Below, piece by piece: positions 10,430-22,300 of a stretch of 64,000 nt of DNA; position 1 is the first letter of the stretch; the number at the start of each line of letters is the position of its first letter. A model generated the notes under the pieces. It searched no databases. It was not told the DNA's origin and saw nothing but the letters and a program-made list of their open reading frames with translations. The stretch comes from Agelas oroides (Eukaryota; Porifera; Demospongiae; Agelasida; Agelasidae). The DNA lies in contig OX422189.1 in NCBI GenBank assembly GCA_949130485.1, forward strand, positions 7,845,620-7,909,619. Direction: 5' to 3'. The position numbers and the translations under genes were made by a program.

Positions 10430-11520
10430 CGGAAAGACAAAACGTGTACACTTACGTAAGTTTATCATATCCAGCGCTGTAGCGGCGCGAGCGGTCTTAT
10501 TGTTGCGACGTCAAAATAGCGGAGAATTGTGAGGAGAGCGAGGAAGAGGTAGGAGACTGGCGCGAAAACGGAAGCAACGACAAAGGGTCCACCCCGTGAA
10601 GTCCGCATTGATGAATGCGAGAGAGAGGAGCTGCGACTAGCGAAACAAAGAAAGCGCATGGCTGTCTTGCCGACCATCCCCGTAGATCCGCCAGGCTACA
10701 GGCCGAGCAACTACGTCTACAACAGCTCACACTGACCGCACTGTTCACACTGCTCTTGCACATGGCCAACTATCAACATGCCACGCCTACTAAATGTAAT
10801 GTCACGTGTCGGTTTAAAGGTAAGATGCGCGCGCGCGAGGCATACACTGCGAATACGTACACCTAGTAATATATAATTATCGTACGAACCTTCGATTCTC
10901 ATTGCACGTTCAGACGCAGCGCACGTGACTTGTAGTACGGGTCTCATTATTTTCACGTCGTTTCATGTCCCCTGTCACATGACCAGGTGCAGGGTAAAAG
11001 CCGCATTACGTCGCACTTACGCCACAGGTGGCATCGCACGGTGTTCGTCACTTTTTAAAGCAGAAAAAAAAAAGGAATAAAACCCATTTCCCGTCCCTAG
11101 CCCTAACCTTACCCCTAAGCTGTATACTGAGCCCTAACCATTAGACCACAAGCAACTTCGAACGACCATGCACACTTTTCCGTCTAATGTGTACTACCGA
11201 ACTGTCCTATAAGTGCCATACTACACTACGCATGCGCAATGCCACCCACACATATCACGTGATGGGGCATGAAACGACGTGAAAGTATTGAAACCCCTTG
11301 TGGTACCTGATACGGATTCTCGCGTGACTTGCAGTACTGATATGGATTCTCGCGTGACTTGTAGTAAAAAATATTTTTATAAACTGCGTGCAGCTGCAAG
11401 GCTTCCCCATTGACTCCCATACATTAGCGTGAGTTAGACGTATGATAAATACTGTTACACGCGGTGCAGTGCGTACTAAACCGCTATCTTCCGGTAAGTA
11501 TTCATGACGCCTTCGGCGTC
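10430..11520. other. Right half of the TTAA element, no intact gene
   Basis: It contains short broken frames rich in Arg, Glu and Ala around 10520-10800. These resemble decayed coding sequence. A duplicated CTCGCGTGACTTG motif near 11318 and 11350, and several GCATGCGC-type words, are also present. I could not assign a protein family. Confidence 0.4.
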
Positions 11521-11732
11521 ATTGGTCGGTAAAGAGTTAACCAGACCCTGAACTGAAGGAAGATAGTTACAACAAGCACAACATCCAGGTACATACATAC
11601 AGTTAGCAACTTCCAACAAGTCTAAAAAAGCACAAGCGGGTCATGTCAAGTGTAGGTACTTCACTTCAATTTGTGTGCATGCATGGTAATGAATATGCTC
11701 ATGTGCAGCAAAACAAATGTGAGTTAACATAC

Positions 11733-11813
11733 CTGTAGTATCATGCTGGTCTCTGATCTCCACAGCTTCTGTCTGCACCTTCTGGTTCTTTACCTCTGCC
11801 TCATCTGAGCCAG
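11733..11813 (-). CDS. Candidate 81-nt exon, acidic linker
   Basis: The segment lies between TACTGCAG and GTATGT and is phase 1-1 (27 codons). It encodes GSDEAEVKNQKVQTEAVEIR and a short tail. It looks like a hydrophilic linker exon and could be a 5' exon of the ZU5/Death gene, whose 32-nt exon also enters in phase 1. The connection is inference only. Confidence 0.35.
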
Positions 11814-11985
11814 CTGCAGTAAAAACTGAGTTTCATAGCAATCCTAGCAGGTACATTCAGAGTCACCAACCATCTACTTATCAAGAATATGCTTTGAAAT
11901 GATGTTATTCAGCAGTCGTGTCCAATCACTTAGAAACAATTTTGATGATGCTGCATGATACCATTTAAGTTATTAAAAAAATTAA

Positions 11986-12452
11986 TACCGTAGTCTCGCG
12001 AAAAAGGGCCCAGTATCAAATATCCGCCCACCCCCCGTTATTGCTTCAATTTCCTGCAAAGGTCTAAAGTTTACTCCAAAAGTGCCAACCCAATTGACCT
12101 CGTGCGAAAATTTTTCAAATGCAACATGATGCAAGGTTAGTCTATAGTTACACAGAAAATGATGTGATATAGGTACTAATACAATATCTAAATGTCACTG
12201 TGGCAGCTTCTGAAAAATTCTGATTACAGCGGCTTTTCTACATGACTAGGTTTGCCATTAAAATTAAAGATGCATTGGAACTTCGAGTCCTTTTCCTGGA
12301 ATGTTAGAACGCTGCCGCTTGTCTGTAACGTTGCATGTAATTGTCCGAAAAGCTTTTTTGTGGTAAAATGCAGCGATGTTATCCGCCCACCCCCTTGTCT
12401 GAGCACAAGTAATGTGTACCGCCCATGGGCCCTTTTTCGCAAGACTACGGTA
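11986..12452. mobile_element. 467-bp TIR element (TACCGTAGTCTCGCGAAAAA ends)
   Basis: The ends TACCGTAGTCTCGCGAAAAA and the inverted TTTTTCGCAAGACTACGGTA continue as about 26-bp perfect or near-perfect arms, including GGGCCC. Inside, CCGCCCACCCCC occurs in both orientations. It is related by its terminal words to the element at 54261-55090. No coding capacity. Confidence 0.65.
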
Positions 12453-12798
12453 AATACAAAACAATGCTGTAAGGTGGGTTTTGATTGAAATTGCGAATTC
12501 ATTTTGCATGTACAATAGGTAAATACAAAATGTGTAGTGCTAGTGATATTACTAAACTCTCCTGTTTTTGTCCGTGATAAGCCTTTGTTTGCTACTCAAT
12601 GCCATCTAAGTCCATGCATCCTGTAACTGGCCATGAGTAAATGCTTTCTCTAGCAAGTGACATATCGGGGTGACCTGCCTAGTCTGAACCCTTGACCGAG
12701 GAGAGTATTCATGCAAGCCTGTCGACATGCACACAATCTATATAACCATCTTGTACACAAAGCATTGAATTAAAATGGTAGAAGCACATGGATAGAAG

Positions 12799-12876
12799 TA
12801 GCCTCCTTCCCAAGCTCTCCCCACATGCTTATTGCAAGCAATGGAAAGCTGGGCAGAGCTTGGGAATGAGTCTAGG
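12799..12876. mobile_element. Small palindromic TAGCCTC-family MITE
   Basis: TAGCCTCCTTCCCAAGCTC and the inverted GAGCTTGGGAATGAGTCTA form the ends. It is the short version of a family seen at several places in the window, with consensus ends TAGCCTCGTTCCCAGGCC. Confidence 0.5.
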
Positions 12877-13086
12877 ACAGAGATATATTGTAGAACAAGC
12901 TGTTGGTTACATGTAGCAAGTAACGTTCCAATCATCAGACTCCAATTGATACAGCAGGACAGGGATTTACAGACCTTCGAAATCCTATGTTCCATCATGG
13001 TTGGTTTTGTGTACACTTAATTTTGTTTCTGGTAGCTTATTTCTGTCATTTTTGTGAGTCCAGTCCAGTCCACTTCAGTCCAGTGA

Positions 13087-13338
13087 TTAGTAACTCCCCC
13101 CCTCCACACACACACACACACACCCCTCACTAGGCTGGGTAGCATATGGTAGACCACCATAGTCCTGATCCGAATCTGTGTATTCTTCCTCCAAGCTGCT
13201 TTGCTCTGCCTCAGGCATATGTGTTGGTGTACCACCTATTTCCTCATCAATTGTAGATCTGCTGTCCTCATCAGCTGTCAATGTTGCTGGCACATTTTCA
13301 GGAAAATGACCCCCTAGGTCTGCAGTGTTGTTGCTTGC
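13087..13338 (-). CDS. Candidate terminal exon, acidic Ser/Glu-rich tail
   Basis: A strong polypyrimidine tract and CTAAACAG (13340/13339) lead into 83 codons. They are rich in Asp, Glu, Ser and Thr (STIDEEIGGTPTHMPEAEQS, LEEEYTDSDQDYGG) and end at 13087 within a (GT)n-like tract. The exon enters in phase 0, matching the donor at 15271. It probably encodes a disordered cytoplasmic C-terminus. Confidence 0.45.
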   Translation of the reverse strand, partial: ASNNTADLGGHFPENVPATLTADEDSRSTIDEEIGGTPTHMPEAEQSSLEEEYTDSDQDYGGLPYATQPSEGCVCVCVEGGSY

Positions 13339-16300
13339 CTGTTTAGACAGAGAAAAGTATACAGTAAAACCAAGTAGTGTTGCTATTAGACCATACAAGG
13401 CAGCAGGAGTATTCAGTTATCTTTCTGATTTATAACATAACATAATTAGATTCGTTCATTTCCACAGAAATTTAGCCTCAGTAGCCATGGGTAGTGAAAT
13501 CACAAGTTGTGCTGGAAGTTATCATAAATTGAACCATAATGATCATGCATCCAATGTCATGATAAATGCACATCTTACTAGCAATGTTAAAAAAAACTGC
13601 TAAACATGTCTCAAACCCACTTTTATGTACTTGAACATTGGAAATTTAAACAGAAACCCCAAATCAGGGGCTGGTCTGGATGGGGGGGGGGGGGGGGGGG
13701 GGGGCGGGGGCGACAAGCACGAAGCGCAAGGCGCAGGCTTTGCTGTTAACATGCTCAGTTATAAACATGCTCCAGACCTGACAGTCAGATCTTAACCTGG
13801 TCAAAGTCATTGAGAGAGAAGGTGAGAAATAAAGACAAGAGATAAAGAGGGGGTAAAAAGACAGTGACTCAGGAGGGAGGGACTCAAACCCGTGACCTGG
13901 TAAATGGCCTGCCATGCTCTAACCAACTGAGCTACCGAATCACTCAGCAACTCAGTGGCTGAGTTCGAGTACTTAAGGCTGAGCTGCCAGGGATCCAGCC
14001 GAAGTGGATACCAAGCTGGCATGTTCAATGGGGGGGGGGGGGGGGGTTGCGATGAGCGCGAAGCAGTAGATATACCCTGAGCCGAAGGCAAGAGGTATAT
14101 CTACTGCAAACTTCCTCTGACCTCGGTCTCGGGTAGTATATTCACCTCCTTACTATGGTTTATATATTATATAGTTGCACATCTGACAGCTTTCAAGCAT
14201 ATTCACAACACCGTCCATATATGTTAGCTGAAAATCTCAAGATACAGATAATACTATTCGAATGCATGATAAAGAGTTCCTGTTCAAGTACTGTTCTACT
14301 GTTCTATGTTCTGAAAACGCAGTCTTCGTCCAAATCTGTAGTGTCAATTGCCACAAACAAGCTACTGACACTGGTTGTAAATTTTGGAGCATTCTACTTT
14401 TTTCCAATTGTTATTTGCTTTATGCTTCCTATTATATATACTGAAAAAATACCTTGGTTAAAGTAACCTCACAGAGTGGTTACTCCAGTTTCAGGGTTCA
14501 TTGAACCTGTCAGCATATACTATGAAGAGAATTTACACACTGTAGTAATCATCCACTTCACAATTCTGTCGAGCCTCATAAAAGCTAGCACAGACACTTG
14601 TCTGCTAGCTAATGCACGTGTAAGCCTGTACCGCTTGTTATGGTCCATCTGCTAGCTATTATCTGGTTCAATAACTATCCATCATCCTCTTCACAATTCC
14701 ATCTGGCTTTATTAAGAAACAGAGAGCTACCACAGACAAGTGTCTGTGGTAGCTTCCTAATGAAGCCTGGAGGAATTGTGAGGGGACAGTGGGCGGTGAT
14801 ATGTTGGTGAATTCTCTTAATAGTACTTACCAGTTCAGTCAAACTTGAAACTGGAGTTACCACTCAGAGTTTGTTTTAACTAAGTACTTTTTGTAGTGAT
14901 ATAGGTTAGCCTTTTTTTTGTGTGTGAGATCAGTTGCAATAGCCAGTTTGTGGCAGTTGTTGGCACCAACAGTTGGTGTCAATAGTCTTGGCCTTCCAAA
15001 TTTCCAAGTATACATTCCAAGTACATACACAGTGGTGAGTTGTGATCCCAGATTCAAACAATGACTCTGGTCGGCCAATGCTGTAAGTCAAAAAAAAATC
15101 ACTATACACAGATATTATAGCTAGCTACAGTGATGCTAAACCCCACAAGGGCAAATATTGGGAGGCTGAGCCCATTCAAGGGCACATTAGTGCTTCGAAG
15201 CCCCTCCCTCTCAATTCTTCAACTCCTGAAAGCACATGTATAGATATTACATAGCTATGTAGGTACTTACAAACAGTTGTTCAATCTTGGTGGCTTCATC
15301 AACAGCCTTAATGTCTTTGAAATATTCAACAAGATGCATCCACTTTCTTGGGCTTTTAGTACGATTGTTATTAAGCCATTCAATGAGGGCAGTTCTGGGC
15401 TTTGACTGTGCTGAACTTGTTTCTGTATCTTGTAGTGCTGGAGTCACCATTTCTCCAACAGAGGCAAGAATGTGGAAAATTGGAATTTCTGGTCTTGTTG
15501 TCTCAATGTGTGCAAGGGCTTCCAGAGTGAACTCATCATTCAGGGTACGACTCACTGGAATATAACAGACATAGATGTAAAAGCAATCTTCCCAAAATCG
15601 AATACATATGAACTGATGCTTTGTAACAAGATTAGATAGGGTAACTAAATGTTGGCTATAATAAGGTTGTTCTTGCTGTGATGACAGAAAACACTACATA
15701 GCCTTAAATAAACCCTGACCATTCTCCAGTAAGATTCATGGTGCACAGAGGGTTTCAGCTAAACCATGCCTTTAGTACATACATGCATGCAGATTCCCTA
15801 AGTACTGAGTTTCTGCTGGTTGTAATTGAAACTTGCATATTGATAATAGCCAAGAATGTGAAGTTGGAACTATAACCACCGTATCAAGCCTTGCAACACT
15901 TTTCCCTGCTTACTGAGTAAATATGTAGATCAGACTTCAATATCTTGCATCTCATGCAATGCCATGCATTTTCAATAATCAAGTTAGCACTATATTCTTG
16001 CATAGTAGATAACAGTTAAACTATAGCTAACCTTTGATTTTGGCTTTGAAGATACGTTTAGAAAACTTGCTGTCAAAGAACTCAAGATTTCCCCCAAAGA
16101 AGAGTAATTTTTTGTATGAACCGACGATCACAGAGCAGGTAGAATCACATGGAACAGGAAAACTGTTGACAAGCACCCATGAACGTGAATGCTCATCGTA
16201 CATCCGAATCTCACGTGTTGGGCCTCCAGCTTGAACTATTCCTCCAACAGCTAGGAGTCGACCTTCCAACACAGCCAGGCTGGAGCATCGTGCAGACATG

Positions 16301-19300
16301 GTAGGGAGCTTCCTCCAAACATCCCCAAACAGAATCAGAATGATCTGTACTTGCAGATAAAATAAGGGACTCCAACGATGCACGGAAAACATCTCGATTC
16401 TGCCATCTTCCACCACCAAGGTACCATGTATCTTTATAAAGAGTGGTCTTCAGAAAATAGGCAGCATGTGGAAGAGGTTTTGCAGATGTCCATTCACCTG
16501 ACCTCACATTATATACTTGAACAAAGTCAAGGGGACTTGTTGGATGATTCTTCACTCCCCCTGCTACAATGAGATGCTCTCCTCTGTTCACAGCAGAAGC
16601 ACCCCAGCATGGGGTATTCATTGGTTCAATGGGTTGAATCCAGTCAGAATCATCATCATCATCAACACCATCCTGAAGAAACCAGAGTTGGTTTGTTGCT
16701 TGTCCACTAGGTAAGTGTCCACCAATGAGCACCAGTTTTCCAGAAAAAGTAGCAAGTGCTGACCAACGTGTAGACGCTGGTGTTTTCAGTGTTTTCGTCT
16801 CTGCTTCTGTTTTGTGGTTGAAGACAAAAATTTTGGTCTCATTTTCAGGATTCGTTGTTATGCCTCCACCAATGTATACTTTATCACCAAGTACTGCTGC
16901 TTGTGCATGCTGTATTCTGTCGGGAAGGACAGTCTCCACTTTTCGCCATTCCAGTGAGACAAGAGGGTTACATAAATCAATCTGCAAAGTTGAAATGCCA
17001 TGAATTTGTCATATTATTTACACCCAGCTATAGCTACCAGAAACAAGAAAATCGGCTCTTGCAGAAATTGATAATATGATATGTATATCTTGCAAAGGAG
17101 ACTTGAAGGAGTACATAGATAATCAGGTTGAGTGCAATAAATCTTCGAATAGGCGTCGCCCTCAAATAGTCACCGCCCTCGAGTAGTAGCCGGGAGCTCT
17201 GGGTGAAATAACGCCTCCCTCGCGACTAGTAGCCGCGACTAGCACATGTGTAAGAATAATTGCCGACGACAGTCACCAAGCTAGTGCTAGGGCTGTTCGT
17301 GTTCTACGACTCATTTCCAGAGCTGGGAGTAGGACTGAGAGGCTGCGCGTACCACAGTCATTGCATTGTGGTTAGCTGCAGACCAGTGGCGTAGCCAAGC
17401 CCCGGCACACCCGGGCACGTGCCGTACCCTATAGCATTCGCTTGTCGTAGTTTTAAATTAGCTCCACGCGCGAAAGAGTCAGCACGCGATCGAAAGAGGC
17501 GTGGATCGGAAGGTCTGGCCAGCCTATATGTATATATATGTTGTGGATGCATTTGCTCAGAAGGAAAATGTATGCATTTGCTCACTGCAGTCTGTGTAAT
17601 AGTTTACTTTGCATTTTCCTCATCTCACAATACATTAAGCACTAGCAAGAGCTTTCTTCAGAGCTGAATAGCAACGAGAGCGCTTCCTGAAAACTGGAGA
17701 TGTGTATTATTTTCGCTACACTTACTTGGCGTGAAAACCCAGCAGATGCGATCTCGGAGGTCCTAAATTCTCCTGGGGGGGGGGGCATGCCCCCAGACCC
17801 CCCTAAAAGAGCATGCTTCCACATGCTAACTTTCTGCACATTGCACAGCACCGTGTATGTTGCCCTACCTGTGCCCGAGCAACTACCCTATTCTGGCTAC
17901 GCCACTGCTACAGACTCGGAAATCGAGTAAATAAAGGAATTTAGATGTTATGAGGCGAAAATAGAGAAAAGTGAAAAGGCCAGCAGCCACCGGAAGTCGA
18001 ACCCAGGACACCTCCGGCTTGAGCCGCCAGTGCTCTGCCACTGAGCTACGGCAACCGGACAACCACCAACCCCCACAATCCTCTATGTGTACTGCACAGG
18101 TGGTACTAAATGCCTCAGTCGCACACCCAGCAGCCACTCAGTATGTGTGGGGGTTGGTGGGTGTCCGGTTGCCTTAACTCAGTGCATGGCAGAGCACTGG
18201 CGGCTCAAGCCGGAGATATCCTGGGTTCGACTCCTGGTGGCTGCCAGCCTTTTCACTTTCCTCTATTTTCACCTCATAACATCTAAATTCCTTTATTTCC
18301 AGCATGAGGCAAGATGGTCTGAGCATTTAGAATGAGAAAACCACTCAGCATAGGTTCTTTCCTGATGGAGGGAATTTTCCGGTTGACCCCTAACAGAGAT
18401 CTGACGGCACATACTGAGTGGCTGCCGGGTGTGTGACTGAGGCATTCAGTACCACCTGTGCAGCACATATAGGGTTAGTGGTTGTCCGGTTGGCGTAGCT
18501 CAGTGGCAGAGCACTGGCAGCTCAAGCCGGAGGTGTCCTGGGTTCGACTCCCAGTGGCTGCCGGCCTTTTCACTTTCCTCTATTTTCGCCACATAACATT
18601 TAAATTCCTTTATTTCCAGCATGAGGAAAGATGCTCTGAGCGTTCGGAAATCGAGTGTTCGCCCAGCTGGGCAAAGGCAGCGTACCCATAAGCTTATAGC
18701 ACGAAGCTGTATCACCTGTACGTACCTTATTCAGCTGTAGTTGATATCTGTGGCATTTCCAAAGAAATAAACGCCACTCTCGAATAGTAGCAACATAAAA
18801 ACAAGCAGCGACAAAAATAGAAGCGGCATCTGATCAAAGAAATACAGTACACAACAAAATTTGTGCAATTGCCTACTGATAATGTGCTGAACTCAATAGT
18901 GGTATATACGGGGACATATTTGCAACAGCACATATAAACTGCCTGTCAAATAGTGCATGGTTTGGTTGTCAAAATAAACTAGAGCTAGCTAATCACCGGG
19001 CATCACAAAACATCACTCTACAGCCCCTAAGTTGTTATGGTTGTACACACTACTCTTTCCTTATTTTTAAGGCTACAAGTAAAATACCTGGGTTTAAGCC
19101 AGTGACGATAAATGTTAGGATCTAGGCCTTAGAATTACCTCATACACAGTTTGATTACAAGAGCACCAAGCTTCCAGGAAAATGTATGCATTTGCAATTC
19201 AACTTGGCTCACCTCATGCTCATGTGACTGATCGTGAGTTGTAGCTCTATCACTCTCCTGTAGTCTATCTGCGATACAAAAGTTCAAACATATTCCAATG

Positions 19301-22300
19301 TAATGCTAATAACATTCACCCAGCAACATATTTCAGTTGCCCCAAAGGAAACCAATTTGTTACAGGCCATTATTGCTAAACCCCTTAGCAAATGTCTTGC
19401 TGTGTATAGGTTGAGATTTCGACATAATGATGATAGTTTGTCAGCATAAGACATTCAGGTAGACTATGATGGCAAATAATCAAATGTGTGGATCATGAAC
19501 ATTTGGCTACCATCTTTACTCAAATACAAATGTAGATCCAAGATAAGAGATCTATTCAATTCTTGGAATCTCAATTGGGCAGAAGCCTGCTGCATTTTAT
19601 GTGAACCCAATTTAGCACATAGATTACTTGTTCAAAACAAATTGAAAAAGTCACTTGGAGAAAGAGGCGGTGTAGTGTACCAGGAAATTTTTTTGTTGTT
19701 GTTGTTGCTAGAATGTTTTTGAAATGCACAGCAAGCTTTAAGGTATTTCAGGTAGTATTATGTAGCAGTACGAAACCAGACAAGAATGAATGTATAGCAC
19801 AAGTGAATAAGAACTAATTCTGTAAAATATATAATGTTCTAAAATGATTTTAAAAAGAATCACTATCAACATTACAAGTGAGAATGTTATTCTCTAACCT
19901 ACTAGCAAAGGACAAATTTAGTCCTAGCATTGTGACATCATACTTGGAGTATAGGTAACTGTATGTTGGGGGTTACTCTATACTGTAAAATGTCTAGGGG
20001 TAGTCAACTTACCAATTTATAGACTTGCAGAGGCATGTATTGCCTTCTTGTCACAGATGATAAGAAAATAAAACAAGCAATTTTCTAGCTCTGAAACAGG
20101 TTTTATGTTCAATGTACTCAAACCTGTTATTGCTTGTCATGCCCAAGAAAGAGCTCATTCCAGCTATGAACCATGCATTCATTGTTAGGTTGGCATAATG
20201 TTTTGCAGAGATTTGTTGTATTTAGTCTTGACTTCAAGATGATTGCTCCCATGCAGACCAAGTAGGCTCCAAGATTAACATCCTTCTGCTGCAGCATACA
20301 GATCAAGAAGAGGAGGCCCAAGAATGGATCCCTGGGAGACTCCAGATGACACAGATTTATAGCTGGATGTACGATCATCTAAACTAGAACTGGCTGTAAT
20401 CTGGCACATAAGTAGACTTTGAGCGATCATGCATAGTAGGCCTGCATGCGTGAAAGTCAAGATCGTTGAGAAGTGCTTGGTGAGGAATGCTGTCAACTTT
20501 TCGTGGAAAATATGCTTCATTATGCAACGAGAAGCAATTTTTATTTTCTGTGTAAATTTGAAGTTTTATAGATCATTACTGCTTCCCAAGATGCAAGACA
20601 AAGAATTCACATAAATGCTATAAGTTATTAGAAGCAATAGAGTTCTAACCTAAATACAAATTATTTAGTGCCAATCCATTATTATGATGTGCTAACAAGC
20701 TTGGAAAAGAGATGGTAGACAACACTAGACCATCTCTCATTTCATTCAGTAGCTATATACATACCAATGGAAGTAAGTTTTCTTAGTAAATTGTCGCAGA
20801 CAATACATATGTTCATAGCAGCAGGTACAAAATGGGCAGAGCGTGTAATGTTCCTTCGTTATGTAAAGTAAGGTAAACAGTTCTAGAAATATGGGGAAAT
20901 GATGTTATGTGATATCAATGCTCAAGTTTAAGGTTGAAAGAGAGTAAGCAATTCAGTACATAAATATTTAGGTAAGAAGCATTCAAATGTTGATTTTGGG
21001 TGCAGCTATCACTTGTACACACATTGTCAATTGACTTTGTGTGGTGGGAAAACATCAAAACAAGGGGAGATGATAGTATTGACTTGGATCGGATAAGAAA
21101 AAGGGGGGTGACTGTGTTGGCATGGAGAAAGCAAAAGGGGTTGACGACAGCTGATAGGGGTAACCATACCCCAAGTAGTCGCGATACTCCATCACAATAC
21201 AAAATCTTTCACTCTCTGTAGCAGCTGCATTCACGTGGCGCCAGCAATAACTATAACCAATAATGAGATTCATCTGAACAGCTTTCGAGTTTGCGCTTTT
21301 AGGTTTTGGCCAGGGTCTACGCAAATAGCTGTACTAAGTATACACGAAGGCAGCCCTTCAAAAAGGGGGTTCCATGAAACCCACGGAACCCCATCTAGAT
21401 CTGCCACTGGCTGACACAGGAAGTGATGCCATGAATAGACTCACAAACCTATAAAAAAAGGTTGGTAAGGCACATAGTGCATGGTTTCCTTCTCCCCTAC
21501 CTTTTTGGCAATACTTGTCTCTCAGCTGTTGAGCCAGGTGCCCTTCTCCCACCGGAGGACTCTCAAGAGCTTCAATGAGAATGTTCCAGGTAGGAGGGGG
21601 ACTAGTGCGCTCCAACCAGACAGTTAGCAGTTTTAACAGACATTCAGGCATTGAGGGGTTTTCCATTCGAATGCAGTTGAGAGACTCAGTGGGAATTTGT
21701 AATTGTACTCCAAGATTATGCCACTTGGAACTGATTGAATACAACTCAAAGCGCAGTATACACCTGTCTCCTTGGCCTAAAGTGGGGGACAGATGATGGA
21801 ATGGGAAAACATGGGTGTGTACATGTAGAGGATATCACCATCCAGCTACAAGCAAGGCAGCAATAGGTATTCATCCTGTCCAATCAATACAACATATCAG
21901 TGTTACATTTCAATGTCACTAGTGGGATATAACTCACTGAGAGGCCCAGGGTTCATCTCTATGTCTCCTCTCAGCAAGAGCAGTAGAATCCCCACCATCA
22001 CTACTGTAACTGCCCTCTTTAGACCAGAGGAAACACTGAGACCCGCGCTGAGTAAAACATGGTGGACAGGATAGGTGCGCCCAATACTAATATTCATCCT
22101 TACTACTCTGCTTTGGAGGACCATTGCTGGTAGCACATTGTTGAGAAATGTCAGGGCCAGAGGGGAATGGCTAAAGGTCATCTGACGTGGATAACCATGC
22201 CACTGTTTGATAGGTTTTGAGTGGTCTGTAGTTAGTATTTTTAAAATACACACCAGCACAAGGAGGGGATGGCGAGGGGTGACATGACCTGTTCGGCAGT

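Larger units (their letters stand above)
8445..11540. mobile_element. 3.1 kb transposon with 13-bp TIRs and TTAA target duplication
   Basis: TTAA (8445-8448) precedes CTCTTTACCGACC, and GGTCGGTAAAGAG (11524-11536) precedes TTAA (11537-11540). TTAA duplications are characteristic of the piggyBac and Kolobok superfamilies. The interior holds a (GT)n tract, a tandem zinc-ribbon ORF, a 255-bp palindromic insertion, a GGAATGCAATTTG minisatellite and broken ORFs rich in charged residues. No DDE transposase is recognisable, so the element is non-autonomous or decayed. It inserts between the ZU5 gene and the Kelch gene. Confidence 0.65.

Noticed and set aside
13870..13945. tRNA gene on the minus strand
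   Set aside because: Contains GGTAGCTCAGTTGGTTAGAG and a B box but lacks a closed acceptor stem. It sits in repeat sequence flanked by poly-G tracts.
14857..15078. Exon after the helical domain (SHCLNLGSQLTTVYVLG)
   Set aside because: A good acceptor is present, but the phase does not match the upstream donor at 15271, and the matching phase terminates after eight codons. It remains a possible alternative exon only.
18482..18560. tRNA gene with A and B boxes
   Set aside because: The A and B boxes are good, but four related copies share non-tRNA flanks and tails and the acceptor stem does not pair. It is a SINE.
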